Source: Lysobacterales bacterium (GTDB lineage: Bacteria > Pseudomonadota > Gammaproteobacteria > Xanthomonadales > SZUA-36). Taken from it: 12,393 nt of DNA. Each line of letters begins with the position of its first letter. The stretch's first letter is position 1. The position numbers and the translations under genes were made by a program. The notes below the pieces were generated by a model that had not been told where the DNA came from, searched no databases, and saw only the letters and a program-made list of their open reading frames with translations. Below are positions 1 through 7,729 of this stretch, piece by piece. Location of the stretch: the NCBI GenBank assembly GCA_009692275.1, contig SHZL01000050.1:1-12393 (forward strand), written 5' to 3'.

Positions 1-248
1 TGAACAAGCGTAGTGACGTGCAAAACATCGACTTGATGAACCTCGCGGGCTTCTGCCGCAACTGCCTGAGCAAATGGTATGTCGAGGCGGCCAGGCAAAA
101 GGGGCTCGAAGTGTCGCTGGACGAGGCGCGTCAGCATATTTACGGCATGAGCTATGAAGAGTGGAAGGCGAAGTACCAGAAAGACGCGACGCCCAGGCAG
201 GTGGAGGCGTTTAACAAAGTCATGGCGGATCCAAACCTCACGACGTGA
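1..248 (+). CDS. DUF1244 family protein, 3' part
   Basis: This is the C-terminal 82 or so residues of a small DUF1244 protein; the reading frame is open through the left edge, so the true start lies outside the window. The signature is the segment VQNIDLMNLAGFCRNC followed by LSKWY, with two conserved cysteines in FCRNC, then the helical part with YEEWKAKYQ and a C-terminal ATPRQVEAF stretch. DUF1244 proteins are about 100 residues long and widespread in Proteobacteria; the function is unknown to me, and the paired cysteines could be structural or metal-binding. A GTG at 18 could act as a start, but the frame upstream of it (NKRSD) matches the family, so an internal start there is unlikely. 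The stop is 19 nt before the start chosen for the next gene on the same strand, so cotranscription is possible. Confidence 0.88.
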   Translation, partial: NKRSDVQNIDLMNLAGFCRNCLSKWYVEAARQKGLEVSLDEARQHIYGMSYEEWKAKYQKDATPRQVEAFNKVMADPNLTT

Positions 249-993
249 GGGAACGATAATACCCGCAATGGAAATCCGCGAGAAACTGCTGCTGCTGGGA
301 CCCAACCGGCGCTGCGAACAGACGGTTTTTGAACAACAGTTTGTGCTGGCGCCCGCGGAGCTGGAAGCTCTGGCGGTCAGACTGCCGCTGATGTGCGCTC
401 AATTAATCAAAGTTCCGCCGTTCTCCTCTGGCGGCTTCACGGAACGAATCCAGCCAGCCTTTACAGGCGACGGGCAGGCGCTCGGCGCTCTCGCCATAGT
501 CTTCAGCGCCATGGCCCTGGCCTTGCAAGAATTTGCAGGGCATAGCGTCAGGCAGCACGGCTATGCACTTGACAGTGCTGGCAACGGCGTGTGGGTGTGG
601 TTCGAATATGAACACCCGGAAGTGGCGGATCAGGCCAGTGAGCTTGCGCTGCGGTGGCTTGCAGAGCTGGAACCCGCTCTCACCCTTCCTGTACACGATG
701 ATTCAAGAAATGCGGATCGGGCGACTCAGTACCGCGAGTTTCTGGCGCTCGCCAAAGAGCTGGTCCTGCCGCGTGACACGGCGGCCATCATTGCGGCAGC
801 GCGTCGCCTGGATGTGCCCTGCCAGAAGCTCGAACGCGAACCCTTCATCGCGCCGGAGCGGAAATTTCGTGTGCGCAGGAATGGCATGTTGAAACTGGGC
901 CACTGCGCGCACCAGCACATTATTGATGGCACTTTTTCCCTCAGCCGCAATGCACACCTCGCCCCGTTGCTGCGGGATCGGGTAGCTCTGCGA

Positions 994-998
994 GGGGG
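994..998 (+). other. Frameshift site 1 in the CphA-like gene (GGGGG)
   Basis: The first frame reads LLRDRVALRG up to here and then loses family similarity, ending at a TGA at 1084-1086. The next frame, open from 986, continues with ELSRLHVPLPKC and AAEQIGFLVAVKAG, which is the expected ATP-grasp sequence. Dropping one G gives CGA GGG GAG CTT (Arg-Gly-Glu-Leu) and joins the two. The shift could lie anywhere in 986-1086, but the G run gives the best join. Confidence 0.7.
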
Positions 999-2227
999 AG
1001 CTTTCCCGTCTGCATGTTCCATTGCCGAAGTGCGATCCGGCGGCCGGCAATTGCATCATGTCGCGCAAGGCGGTGCGCGCAGCTGAGCAGATCGGATTTC
1101 TGGTGGCGGTCAAGGCGGGAGTGCGAGGGTGTCCATCGGGTGTCTTCCTGGGTTTGAACACTGCGGAGGAAGTTCGGGCTGCGGTCGAAAAGGCTCGCCA
1201 CCTTTCCAATCACGTCGGCGTTGAGTCATTGGTGGCTGGCCAGTCGTGCAAGCTGCTGGTGGTTAACCATGAGCTGCTTGGGGCGTTTGCCTCCGGGGAG
1301 GAGATGCAGACTGCTGATGTGCATTCCTCGATCAGAGACCTCGCCTGCCAATTATCGCGCGATCTGGGTGTCGGAATGCTGTTGCTGGACGTCGTGACCA
1401 GCGATTTCGGCCGTGCACTGGCAGAAACAGGCGGGGCAGTGGTGGATTGTGATCTGGCCCCGCGACTGGATGAGCTCATTCTCCCCGGATCAGGTTTGCT
1501 CGACCGGGCAGCCGAAGCGTTTGTGCGCTGGATGTATCCACCCGGCACCATTGCGCGTATCCCGGTGATCGCCGTGACCGGCACCAACGGCAAGACCACC
1601 ACCTGCCATATGATTGAACACATTCAGCGGGCGGCGGGGCGCCACTCCGGCGTAATCTGCTCCGATGGAATCTTTGTCGACCAGGTGTACACCGCGAGCA
1701 GGAGCGACATGGGGGCCGGCGCCCACCATGGCATACTCGAGGTCGGGAATGTCGATGTCGCCGTGCTGGAAGAGTATTTCGGCCGCATCCTGCGCGCCGG
1801 GTTTGCATTCGAATGGTGTGATGTGTCGGTGTGCACCAACGTAACCAACGATCACCTCGGGCGCATTGGTGTGCACACGCTGCAGGAAATGGCAGATGTG
1901 AAGTTTGAAGTGGTGCGACGGGCGCGCGGCGCGGTCGTTCTCAATGCCGCTGATCCCTTGTGCCTGGCTATGGCAGAGCGGGCGAAGGCACGCAGGGTCT
2001 GCCTGGTATCCAATGCGGAGAATCCTGAACTGATGGCAGAAACATTGGCAAATGCGGATAGCCGCTGCGTGATTGAACCCGAGGCCGGCCGTGCGTCCAT
2101 CGTGATCTACGATGGCGCAGACCGCATTCCCCTGGTCGCCATCGACGACATACCTGCCACCCTTGAGGGTGCTGCCGTACACAATATCAGCAATGCGATG
2201 CATGCCGCAGCGGCCTGTTATTTCACC

Positions 2228-2232
2228 GGGGG
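2228..2232 (+). other. Frameshift site 2 in the CphA-like gene (GGGGG)
   Basis: The second frame reads HNISNAMHAAAACYFTG, matching the Mur-domain segment before the C-terminal subdomain, then turns into unrelated sequence and stops at 2282-2284. Dropping one G gives ACC GGG GTG AGC and joins it to VSAFNIADALRSF and STPGRLNIFDG, the expected continuation. The change has the same geometry as at 994-998: one extra G after a GGG glycine codon. Confidence 0.75.
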
Positions 2233-2780
2233 TGAGCGCATTCAACATTGCGGATGCATTGCGTTCGTTCAGGATGTCGTTTGAATCTACGCCGGGCCGA
2301 CTCAATATTTTTGATGGCCTGCCGTTCAGAGTCATAATGGACTATGCGCACAATGCCGACGGATTTCGCCGGATCTCGGCGTTTGTCGACCGCCAAACCG
2401 TGGCTGGCCGAAAGGTGGTCATGTTTTCTGTAGCGGGCGACAGGCGGGATGATGACATCAGGCTGGCAGCGGCAGAGATGGCGGGGCACTTTGATCGCTA
2501 TGTGTGCCGCAACTACACGGGCACCCGGGGGCGTGGCCCGGAGGAAGTACCCGCGCTGTTGAAAGCCGGCTTGTGCGAGGGTGGAGTGCCGGCCTCCCAT
2601 GTCAGCACCATCCCGGATGCCGCTGCGGCAATCAGATTTTGTCTGTCGCAGGGCGCCCCGGGGGACCTGCTCGTTTTGCTGCCCGGCGACAATGAGCTTG
2701 CTTCGACCTGGGAACAGGTGAAATCATTCCAGTACAATGGTGCGAAATTGTCGGAACCGTTCATCTAAACGTTATTGCCC

Positions 2781-2785
2781 AGGAG
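2781..2785 (+). promoter_or_regulatory. Ribosome binding site of the GNAT gene
   Basis: AGGAG lies 8 nt before the ATG at 2794 and fixes that codon as the start rather than the upstream in-frame GTG at 2737, which would lie inside the preceding gene. Confidence 0.75.
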
Positions 2786-2793
2786 TTTGCCAG

Positions 2794-3423
2794 ATGGAAA
2801 TGGTGGTTCGCCTCGCAGGGGAAAGTGATTTCCCGCGCATTTTCGAAATCGAAAAGCGCAGTTACCCGCCACAGCTTCAGGCGCGACATGAAGTCCTGCG
2901 TTATCGTCACCGTGTTTTCGGACTCTGGGTTGCGGAACTCGACGGTGTTGTGGCCGGTTTCAACACCTGCGTACCCATACATCTCAATTGGCCGCGCCCG
3001 GACCTGGAAGAACTGATAAGGAACCGCAAGCCGAATTACCTGCCCTGGTTCCAGGCTTATGAACGTACGGCCGTTAAGGAAAATGCGTTCAATTGCCAGC
3101 TTAACAGTTCATCGGCGGTTGAGACAGCATACCAGGGGCGGGGCGTGGGGACGGCGCTGGTCAGGAACAGCCTCGCAGTCGCAAAAGCACATGGCCTACC
3201 TTATCGAGTTTCCGCTTTGCGTTGCCAATTCGCCAGCTATCACTTGAAGACCGGGGGCACCATCGAAAAGTACATCGAGGAAGTAACTGCCGGCACAGTC
3301 CACGACCGTTTCCTGTCGCTCTATCGAAAGCTGGGTTTCGTTTTCGCAGCACCGCTGCCGGACTATGAACCCGACCGGGGTAGCATGAACTATTGTATTT
3401 TCACCTACAAGCAAATCGCGTGA
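2794..3423 (+). CDS. GNAT family N-acyltransferase
   Basis: A 209-residue protein of the GCN5-related N-acetyltransferase superfamily, expected to move an acyl group, usually acetyl from acetyl-CoA, to an amine. The N-terminal strand and helix read VRLAGESDFPRIFEIEKRSY. Strands with FGLWVAELDGVVAGF follow. The CoA pyrophosphate loop is Q114-GRGVG (YQGRGVGTALV) after the beta-4 strand LNSSSAVETAY. The C-terminal part has FLSLYRKLGF and ends with a beta strand, NYCIFTYK. At 209 residues it is longer than minimal GNATs, with extra sequence around 62-100 (LNWPRPDLEELIRNRKPNYL) that may shape the acceptor site. The gene starts 25 nt after the CphA-like gene and overlaps the aminotransferase by 4 nt. 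This suggests it acts on an amine made or used by those enzymes; the acceptor itself cannot be read from the sequence. Confidence 0.88.
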   Translation: MEMVVRLAGESDFPRIFEIEKRSYPPQLQARHEVLRYRHRVFGLWVAELDGVVAGFNTCVPIHLNWPRPDLEELIRNRKPNYLPWFQAYERTAVKENAFNCQLNSSSAVETAYQGRGVGTALVRNSLAVAKAHGLPYRVSALRCQFASYHLKTGGTIEKYIEEVTAGTVHDRFLSLYRKLGFVFAAPLPDYEPDRGSMNYCIFTYKQIA

Positions 3424-4574
3424 GCGTTAAAGCCAGTTTCGATGGTGCGCCCGAACAGGGCGTGATTGACTTCGGCGTCGGTCAGCCTTCGGCAGACCTG
3501 TTGCCGGTTGACCTGCTGCGGGGCGGCAGCGAGCGCTACTTTGCCAGCGCCCAGGCCCTCGAATTGAACTACGGTGACAAGCAGGGTGATGTGCATTTTC
3601 GCAAGGCACTGGCCGGTTTCATGACCGGCGTCAGTGGTCATGCCGCCACGCCGGAGTCACTGTTTCTCAGTGCCGGCAATTCCCAAGCACTGGATTTTAT
3701 CTGCCAGCGATTTACCCAGCCCGGCGACACTGTGATTGTAGAGGAGCCGAGTTACTTCCTGGCATTTCGGGTTTTCCACGATCACGGCCTGAACATCGTT
3801 GGCATACCAATGGATCAGCACGGCATGGATATCGATCGCTTCGAACAGGCGCTCGCCAGGCACCGCCCCAGGCTGGTCTACACCATCCCGAGTTTTCACA
3901 ACCCCACCGGGCGAACGCTAACCGGCGAACGCCGCGAGCGTCTGTTAGCACTCAGCCGCGAACACGGCTTCACTATCGTTGCGGATGAGGTGTACCAGTT
4001 TCTGCATTGCGGTGAGCCGCCGCCAGCGTCTTTTGGAACCATGATTGAGCAAGGCCATGTGCTCTCGCTCGGCTCCTTCTCAAAAATTCTCGCGCCCAGC
4101 CTGAGGCTGGGCTGGATCCAGGCGAATGCTGATGCGATTCGCAGCATGCTGGCCAGCGGCGTAATCATCAGCGGCGGTAACTTCAACCACTTTACGTCGC
4201 ACGTCGTGCGCCAGTTGCTAGAAGACGGCTCGCTGGCGCGGCACCTTGCGCACTTGCGGTCGACCTATGCAGCCCGGGTCGAGGCCATGGATGAAGCGCT
4301 GCGGGAACATCTCGGTGACTGGGCTACGTGGGAAATTCCTCGGGGGGGATATTTCTTCTGGCTGACCCTGCCCCAGGGCATTAATGCGGCCGACCTGCAG
4401 GCAGCGGCGCGGCAAGCCCGCACCGGCTTCCAGCCGGGAGCATCCTGCTCCAGCAGCGGCGGCTTGCACAACTGTCTGCGTCTCAGTTTTGCGCATTACA
4501 GCGTTGCAGAAATTCATGAAGGTATCGGGCGCCTGGGGAAGGCGCTTAGAGTGGCCACCGATTCCCGTGTGTAA
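3420..4574 (+). CDS. PLP-dependent aminotransferase, class I/II (fold type I)
   Basis: A 384-residue aminotransferase of the group that includes 2-aminoadipate transaminase (LysN), kynurenine aminotransferase II and the MocR C-terminal domain. It should swap an amino group between an amino acid and a 2-oxo acid through PLP. Visible landmarks: VIDFGVGQPSADLLP at the N-terminus, NYGDKQGD (50-57), HNPTGRTL (NPTG 161-164), ADEVYQFL with PLP-binding D189, SFSKILAPSLRLGW with the Schiff-base lysine K222, and the substrate-carboxylate arginine R354 in NCLRLSFAHY. No DNA-binding domain precedes it, so it is an enzyme rather than a MocR regulator. The start is taken as GTG 3420, whose GTGA overlaps the stop of the GNAT gene and implies translational coupling; an in-frame TTG at 3393 would only add a tail inside the GNAT gene. 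It contains a run of seven G (4342-4348) that stays in frame. The substrate is unknown. Confidence 0.92.
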   Translation: MSVKASFDGAPEQGVIDFGVGQPSADLLPVDLLRGGSERYFASAQALELNYGDKQGDVHFRKALAGFMTGVSGHAATPESLFLSAGNSQALDFICQRFTQPGDTVIVEEPSYFLAFRVFHDHGLNIVGIPMDQHGMDIDRFEQALARHRPRLVYTIPSFHNPTGRTLTGERRERLLALSREHGFTIVADEVYQFLHCGEPPPASFGTMIEQGHVLSLGSFSKILAPSLRLGWIQANADAIRSMLASGVIISGGNFNHFTSHVVRQLLEDGSLARHLAHLRSTYAARVEAMDEALREHLGDWATWEIPRGGYFFWLTLPQGINAADLQAAARQARTGFQPGASCSSSGGLHNCLRLSFAHYSVAEIHEGIGRLGKALRVATDSRV

Positions 4575-4683
4575 ACCGGGCCCATGCGACCCGGCAATCT
4601 TATACCCGGCTGCTGTGGCAGGTGGCGATGGAGCGCCTGCTGCGAATGGAATAGACTCCTACCCGCCAGTTTGTCCCACACAA

Positions 4684-4688
4684 AGAGG
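4684..4688 (+). promoter_or_regulatory. Ribosome binding site of the SnoaL-like gene
   Basis: AGAGG sits 6 nt before the GTG at 4695 and supports that start. The in-frame ATG at 4584 would add 37 residues with no family similarity. Confidence 0.55.
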
Positions 4689-4694
4689 CACGCC

Positions 4695-5093
4695 GTGCAA
4701 ACAGCACAGGATGCATTACAAAGCTTTCTCCACGCTTTCGCGCATTTTCAGCTCGACGAGATGATGGCGTGGTGGTCTGATGATGCGACGGCATTCTTTC
4801 CATCTGAACATCAGCGCGAACGGCTCAACGGCAAAGCTGCGGTACGTGCTGCCTTTGCGCAGCTTATCGCCTACTGCCACGCGGCGGGCATGACGCACCT
4901 GACGATCAATGCAGAGGATATGCAGGAACAGGAGTTGGGCGATGTTGTCATCATCAGCTTCCACCTGCGCGAACAGTCGCTCTGCCGGCGCACCTTTGTA
5001 CTGCGGCATGAGGCGGGCGAATGGCGCATCGTGCATTTGCATGCATCGAATGCGCCGCCGCTGGTGAGCGAAGGAAAAGCTGAACGCCCATGA
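4695..5093 (+). CDS. SnoaL/NTF2-like (DUF4440-type) protein
   Basis: A 132-residue single-domain protein with the cone-shaped NTF2-like fold. The pattern is a long N-terminal helix (AQDALQSFLHAFAHFQLDEMM), then WWSDDATAFFPSE, a GKAAVRAAFAQLI helix, and C-terminal antiparallel strands DVVIISFHL, RRTFVLRHEAGEWRIVHLHAS. The W-R-I-V-H-L-H-A-S ending is typical of DUF4440/SnoaL-like proteins. Members include ketosteroid-isomerase-like enzymes, cyclases and many non-catalytic binding proteins, so the reaction cannot be named. The gene follows the aminotransferase after 120 nt, in which I see only a short CCGGG/CCCGG inverted repeat near 4578-4595, and overlaps the next gene by ATGA. It is best treated as the partner of the cysteine hydrolase. 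Start: GTG 4695, chosen from the RBS and the domain boundary. Confidence 0.75.
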   Translation: MQTAQDALQSFLHAFAHFQLDEMMAWWSDDATAFFPSEHQRERLNGKAAVRAAFAQLIAYCHAAGMTHLTINAEDMQEQELGDVVIISFHLREQSLCRRTFVLRHEAGEWRIVHLHASNAPPLVSEGKAERP

Positions 5094-5689
5094 ACACTGC
5101 ACTCATCCTCATCGACATCCAAAACGATTTCTGGCAGCCGCTGCAAACCCTGCCGCACCTTGCTGCATTTCCTGCCAGCGTTGCGCAGCTCTTGCAGGCC
5201 GCACGCGCAAAGAACCTGACGATCATCCACACGCAAGCCTGGTTCCAACCCGATCGCAGTGACTGGATGTTGTTCTATCGCCCGGAAGGGCGCGGTAACG
5301 TGCCGTGTATTGCTGAAACGGCGGGTGCGCAATTTACTGAATTTGCGCTGCCCAGGGCTGGTGAGCACATCATCCAAAAGCAGGCGTTTGATGGGTTTGC
5401 ACACACCGGGCTGGAACGGATCCTGCGCAAGCACGACATCCAGGTTGCACTCATCGCCGGGTTGGAAACCTCGATTTGCGTGCTGTTCACTGCCACCTCG
5501 GCCTATCTGCGCCGCATCGTGCCGCTGGTCGTGGAGGATGCCTGCGGCGACGAGTTGGCCCGGCACGAAGCGACCGTGCAGATGTATACCAACTTATGCT
5601 TCAAAACCGTCACAAGTACACAAGTCGTGCACGATTGGGGCGCGGTCACGCAACTCGCCGGCGCCTTTGCCCAAAGCGGGGTTTGTTGA
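5090..5689 (+). CDS. Isochorismatase-family cysteine hydrolase
   Basis: A 199-residue alpha/beta hydrolase of the isochorismatase-like superfamily, which includes nicotinamidase, N-carbamoylsarcosine amidase, biuret hydrolase and isochorismatase. The expected catalytic triad is visible: D9 in LILIDIQNDF, K97 in HIIQKQAFDGF, and the nucleophile C130 in AGLETSICVLFTA. With all three residues present it is likely an amidase acting on a small amide; true isochorismatase activity would need ent-biosynthesis genes, and none are here. The ATG overlaps the TGA of the SnoaL-like gene, implying coupled translation, and a weak AAGGA lies at 5071-5075. In the cluster it could release or trim an amide made by the ligase, or recycle a by-product; that is inference. 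The gene ends 111 nt before the convergent gene at 5801. Confidence 0.9.
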   Translation: MNTALILIDIQNDFWQPLQTLPHLAAFPASVAQLLQAARAKNLTIIHTQAWFQPDRSDWMLFYRPEGRGNVPCIAETAGAQFTEFALPRAGEHIIQKQAFDGFAHTGLERILRKHDIQVALIAGLETSICVLFTATSAYLRRIVPLVVEDACGDELARHEATVQMYTNLCFKTVTSTQVVHDWGAVTQLAGAFAQSGVC

Positions 5690-5800
5690 AAAGGGGCTCT
5701 ATTACTCCCCATACTCCTTCCCGTGGGAACTCTGGTAGATCACGCCTCGGGCGGTGACTACGAGTGCACAGCGCCATAGGAATTCCTGTTACCCCGATTC
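5690..5800. other. Convergent intergenic spacer without a clear terminator
   Basis: This spacer separates the plus-strand cluster from the minus-strand membrane protein gene. It holds a short GGGG...CCCC pair (5692-5710) and a bulged 7-bp hairpin (TCACGCC at 5740-5746 with GGC-G-GTGA at 5750-5757). Neither is followed by a T tract on either strand, so I do not call an intrinsic terminator. A 10-bp palindrome AGGAATTCCT (5778-5787) is probably incidental. Confidence 0.4.
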
Positions 5801-7675
5801 TTAATGTATCAAACCGGGAATTAAGTCGGGCTCTTGCCCTTGCCGCCTGGACTCTCCAGGGATTTGCAGAATTGGAGAGGTGTTCAGCCCTTTTGCAATT
5901 GCCTTGAGCATCGTCTCAGCCTTGGGCCATCCGGGGCGATGCTGCAGTGCGTCTTCGATGTAGCCCCTGGCAGCGATCGCCTGTTCACGGTTGTTGGGGT
6001 TGAGGGCAATGATCATCTCTGCGGTGTTTAACGCCTTGTCCGCCGGATCCCCGGACCAATCAATGGCTGCTTTGAAGCGCTGCTCTGCATCCAGCGGGCG
6101 CGCGCGCCGGAGATAAAAATGCGCCAGGGACATACTTGCCGCGACCCGGGTATTTCTTTTGTCGATGGCATAAAGATGGGCACGCTCCGCTTCTTCATAC
6201 CGATGTTGACGCTCATATGCGCTGGCGCAGGACTGTACATAAGCGGAACCACCGTATTCTTCCTGCTTTGCCAGGTTGTCATCGCAAATCTTTACCACCC
6301 ACGCAAAATTCCCTGCCTTGAGATGGGCTGAGGTCATCCATCGCAAAGTGGCTTCGGCACGGAGACCCCTCTTGTAATCAGCCCCGAACAGGGAGGCTTC
6401 ACTTCGCCAGTCCGTATTCCGGGCCCAGGTCACTGCAGTCAATACCAGCAGAACGGGCAGCGCAATTCGCGCCAGTGCTCGCGGCGACAAGCGTTGCGAC
6501 AATGCCCTGAGCGCGAAAGCCAGCAGGATGGTCAAGCCGATGGACGGGACGTAGGCATAGCGCTCAGCGAAGTGCGGGTTTGCGTTGCCGCCCATCGAAA
6601 TGATCCGGCTCGCCGGCAGCATTGCGAGGTAGAAAAAAGCCAGCCCTGCAGCGAAGACGTAACGCCTTCTTTTGACTTGAACGAGCGCGGCAATGATCAG
6701 GCCCAGGTTAAGCCCGGTATAGAGCAGTGACTCAGTTGTCGAGCTGTCACCGTGCATAAGCTGGAGCGGGTACGGCCAGGCAACCAGCCTGAATGCCGTC
6801 CCAAGGGCCGCGAATGCATCAAGCAGATTTTCGAAACCCGGCAACCTTATACTGTGAAGCATCGTTGGCATGGTTGATCCTGCCGTCGCCTGGGCCAGGG
6901 TTTCAGGGTCGGGGGGCACCAGCGCGTTGGCCCGCATGAACAGGTACAGGGCAAGCGGGAGTAGCAGCCACAACACCGGCAGGCATTGGCGCAGCCGGCT
7001 GGTTAAATGCCCCGGTTTAACCATCAGGATGAGGATGACGGCCAGGCCTGGTATTACGATTGCGCTTTCCTTGCACAGCATGGCCAGGAAGTAGGTGATT
7101 GCCAATCCCGCCCATGCCCTGAGCGCGTGCCGGTCGAGGAAATAAAGCAGCCACCAGAAACCTGCCAGGGCAAACATCGCCACCATAATGTCGGATCGGT
7201 TGAATACCGAATTGACTACCTCGGTGTGGATGGGGTGGACCGCGAAGACCAAGGCAGCGAGCAATGCGCAAAACCTTGATGCCGAGGGCTGGCCGCCGGT
7301 CGAGCGCAAGAGGAATTGCAAGAATCCGTACAGTAGCAAGGTCACGAGCAGGTGCTGGAAAATGTTGCTCAGGTGATAGCCTTCCAGCCAGCCCCCGAAT
7401 ACTCTGGTTTCCAGGAAAAGCTGGAGAAGCAACAGGGGCCTGTAGAGCCCAAGCCCGCTACTGATCCAGTCCCACACTGACTGAGTGAACATGTACTGCA
7501 GGCTATCGAGTTCCGGTGCACGCCCGGGCCCGGCAAAGGCCTTGTCATCAAGTACCAGGCTAGCCGGCCAGGCATTCGCAAAGGCCAATAGCGTTGCGAA
7601 GGTAAGCAGGGCGAGCGGCATAGCTGCAGCCAGCAGCCCGCTCCTTTCTGGAGGATGTCCGTTTTCCAGGTTCAT
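5801..7675 (-). CDS. TMTC-like GT-C membrane glycosyltransferase with C-terminal TPR region
   Basis: A 624-residue integral membrane protein. The N-terminal two thirds has about ten or more hydrophobic segments, and the C-terminal part (about 440-600) is soluble, with helical tetratricopeptide-like pairs such as SAYERQHRYEEAERAHLYAI and MSLAHFYLRRARPLDAEQRF. This layout matches TMTC/DUF1736-type proteins. Just after the first membrane segment is LVLDDKAF with D43-D44, where GT-C enzymes place their catalytic acidic pair. HPIHTEVVNSVFNRSDIM (147-164) follows, the family's conserved first-loop region. Eukaryotic TMTCs are O-mannosyltransferases using dolichyl-phosphate-mannose; bacterial relatives probably use a polyprenyl-linked sugar, but the acceptor is unknown. 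TPR repeats may hold a protein acceptor. It appears to be transcribed alone, since the gene upstream is a broken remnant. Start: ATG at 7675, with a GGAA-containing leader. Confidence 0.8.
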   Translation of the reverse strand: MNLENGHPPERSGLLAAAMPLALLTFATLLAFANAWPASLVLDDKAFAGPGRAPELDSLQYMFTQSVWDWISSGLGLYRPLLLLQLFLETRVFGGWLEGYHLSNIFQHLLVTLLLYGFLQFLLRSTGGQPSASRFCALLAALVFAVHPIHTEVVNSVFNRSDIMVAMFALAGFWWLLYFLDRHALRAWAGLAITYFLAMLCKESAIVIPGLAVILILMVKPGHLTSRLRQCLPVLWLLLPLALYLFMRANALVPPDPETLAQATAGSTMPTMLHSIRLPGFENLLDAFAALGTAFRLVAWPYPLQLMHGDSSTTESLLYTGLNLGLIIAALVQVKRRRYVFAAGLAFFYLAMLPASRIISMGGNANPHFAERYAYVPSIGLTILLAFALRALSQRLSPRALARIALPVLLVLTAVTWARNTDWRSEASLFGADYKRGLRAEATLRWMTSAHLKAGNFAWVVKICDDNLAKQEEYGGSAYVQSCASAYERQHRYEEAERAHLYAIDKRNTRVAASMSLAHFYLRRARPLDAEQRFKAAIDWSGDPADKALNTAEMIIALNPNNREQAIAARGYIEDALQHRPGWPKAETMLKAIAKGLNTSPILQIPGESRRQGQEPDLIPGLIH

Positions 7676-7729
7676 GGCCTATTCCAACCGCTTAATTACA
7701 CGTTCCGCTGCTCCAGGAAGTGAACTGCG

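Larger units (their letters stand above)
268..2768 (+). pseudogene. Cyanophycin synthetase-like ligase (CphA family), interrupted by two +1 frameshifts
   Basis: Three consecutive frames together encode one CphA-like protein of about 832 residues, near the usual 850-900. Removing one G from each of the G runs at 994-998 and 2228-2232 restores one frame. The N-terminal domain (about 1-200) starts MEIREKLLLLGPN and has the FTERI and ALALQEFAG segments. An ATP-grasp-like domain (about 205-420) follows, with K282 in VAVKAG. The Mur ligase domain (about 430-832) has P-loop VTGTNGKTTT (436-445), TNVTNDHLG, VIMDYAHNADG and SVAGDRRDDD. CphA enzymes join Asp and Arg into cyanophycin using ATP at both sites. 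Here the ATP-grasp half is several tens of residues short: the region after LLVVNHELLGAF is compressed, and the usual E-x-N metal pair reads D393-C-D395. The Mur half looks intact, so the substrate may not be Asp/Arg. The start ATG at 268 has only a distant GAGGGA (247-252). Whether the gene is dead, recoded or mis-sequenced is open. Confidence 0.8.

Noticed and set aside
154..267. Possible N-terminal extension of the CphA-like protein overlapping DUF1244
   Set aside because: The extension is arginine-rich with no family match, while similarity starts exactly at the ATG at 268.
1490..2335. Long open frame on the minus strand (281 codons) opposite the CphA-like gene
   Set aside because: It runs against clear Mur ligase coding sequence with conserved motifs, and its translation shows no recognisable domain; it is a shadow frame of GC-rich DNA.
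4342..4348. Seven-G run in the aminotransferase gene as a possible frameshift
   Set aside because: The frame and family similarity continue normally on both sides (WEIPRGGYFFWL).
4575..4694. Terminator or promoter between the aminotransferase and SnoaL-like genes
   Set aside because: Only a 5-bp CCGGG/CCCGG inverted repeat without a T tract, and no convincing -35/-10 pair.
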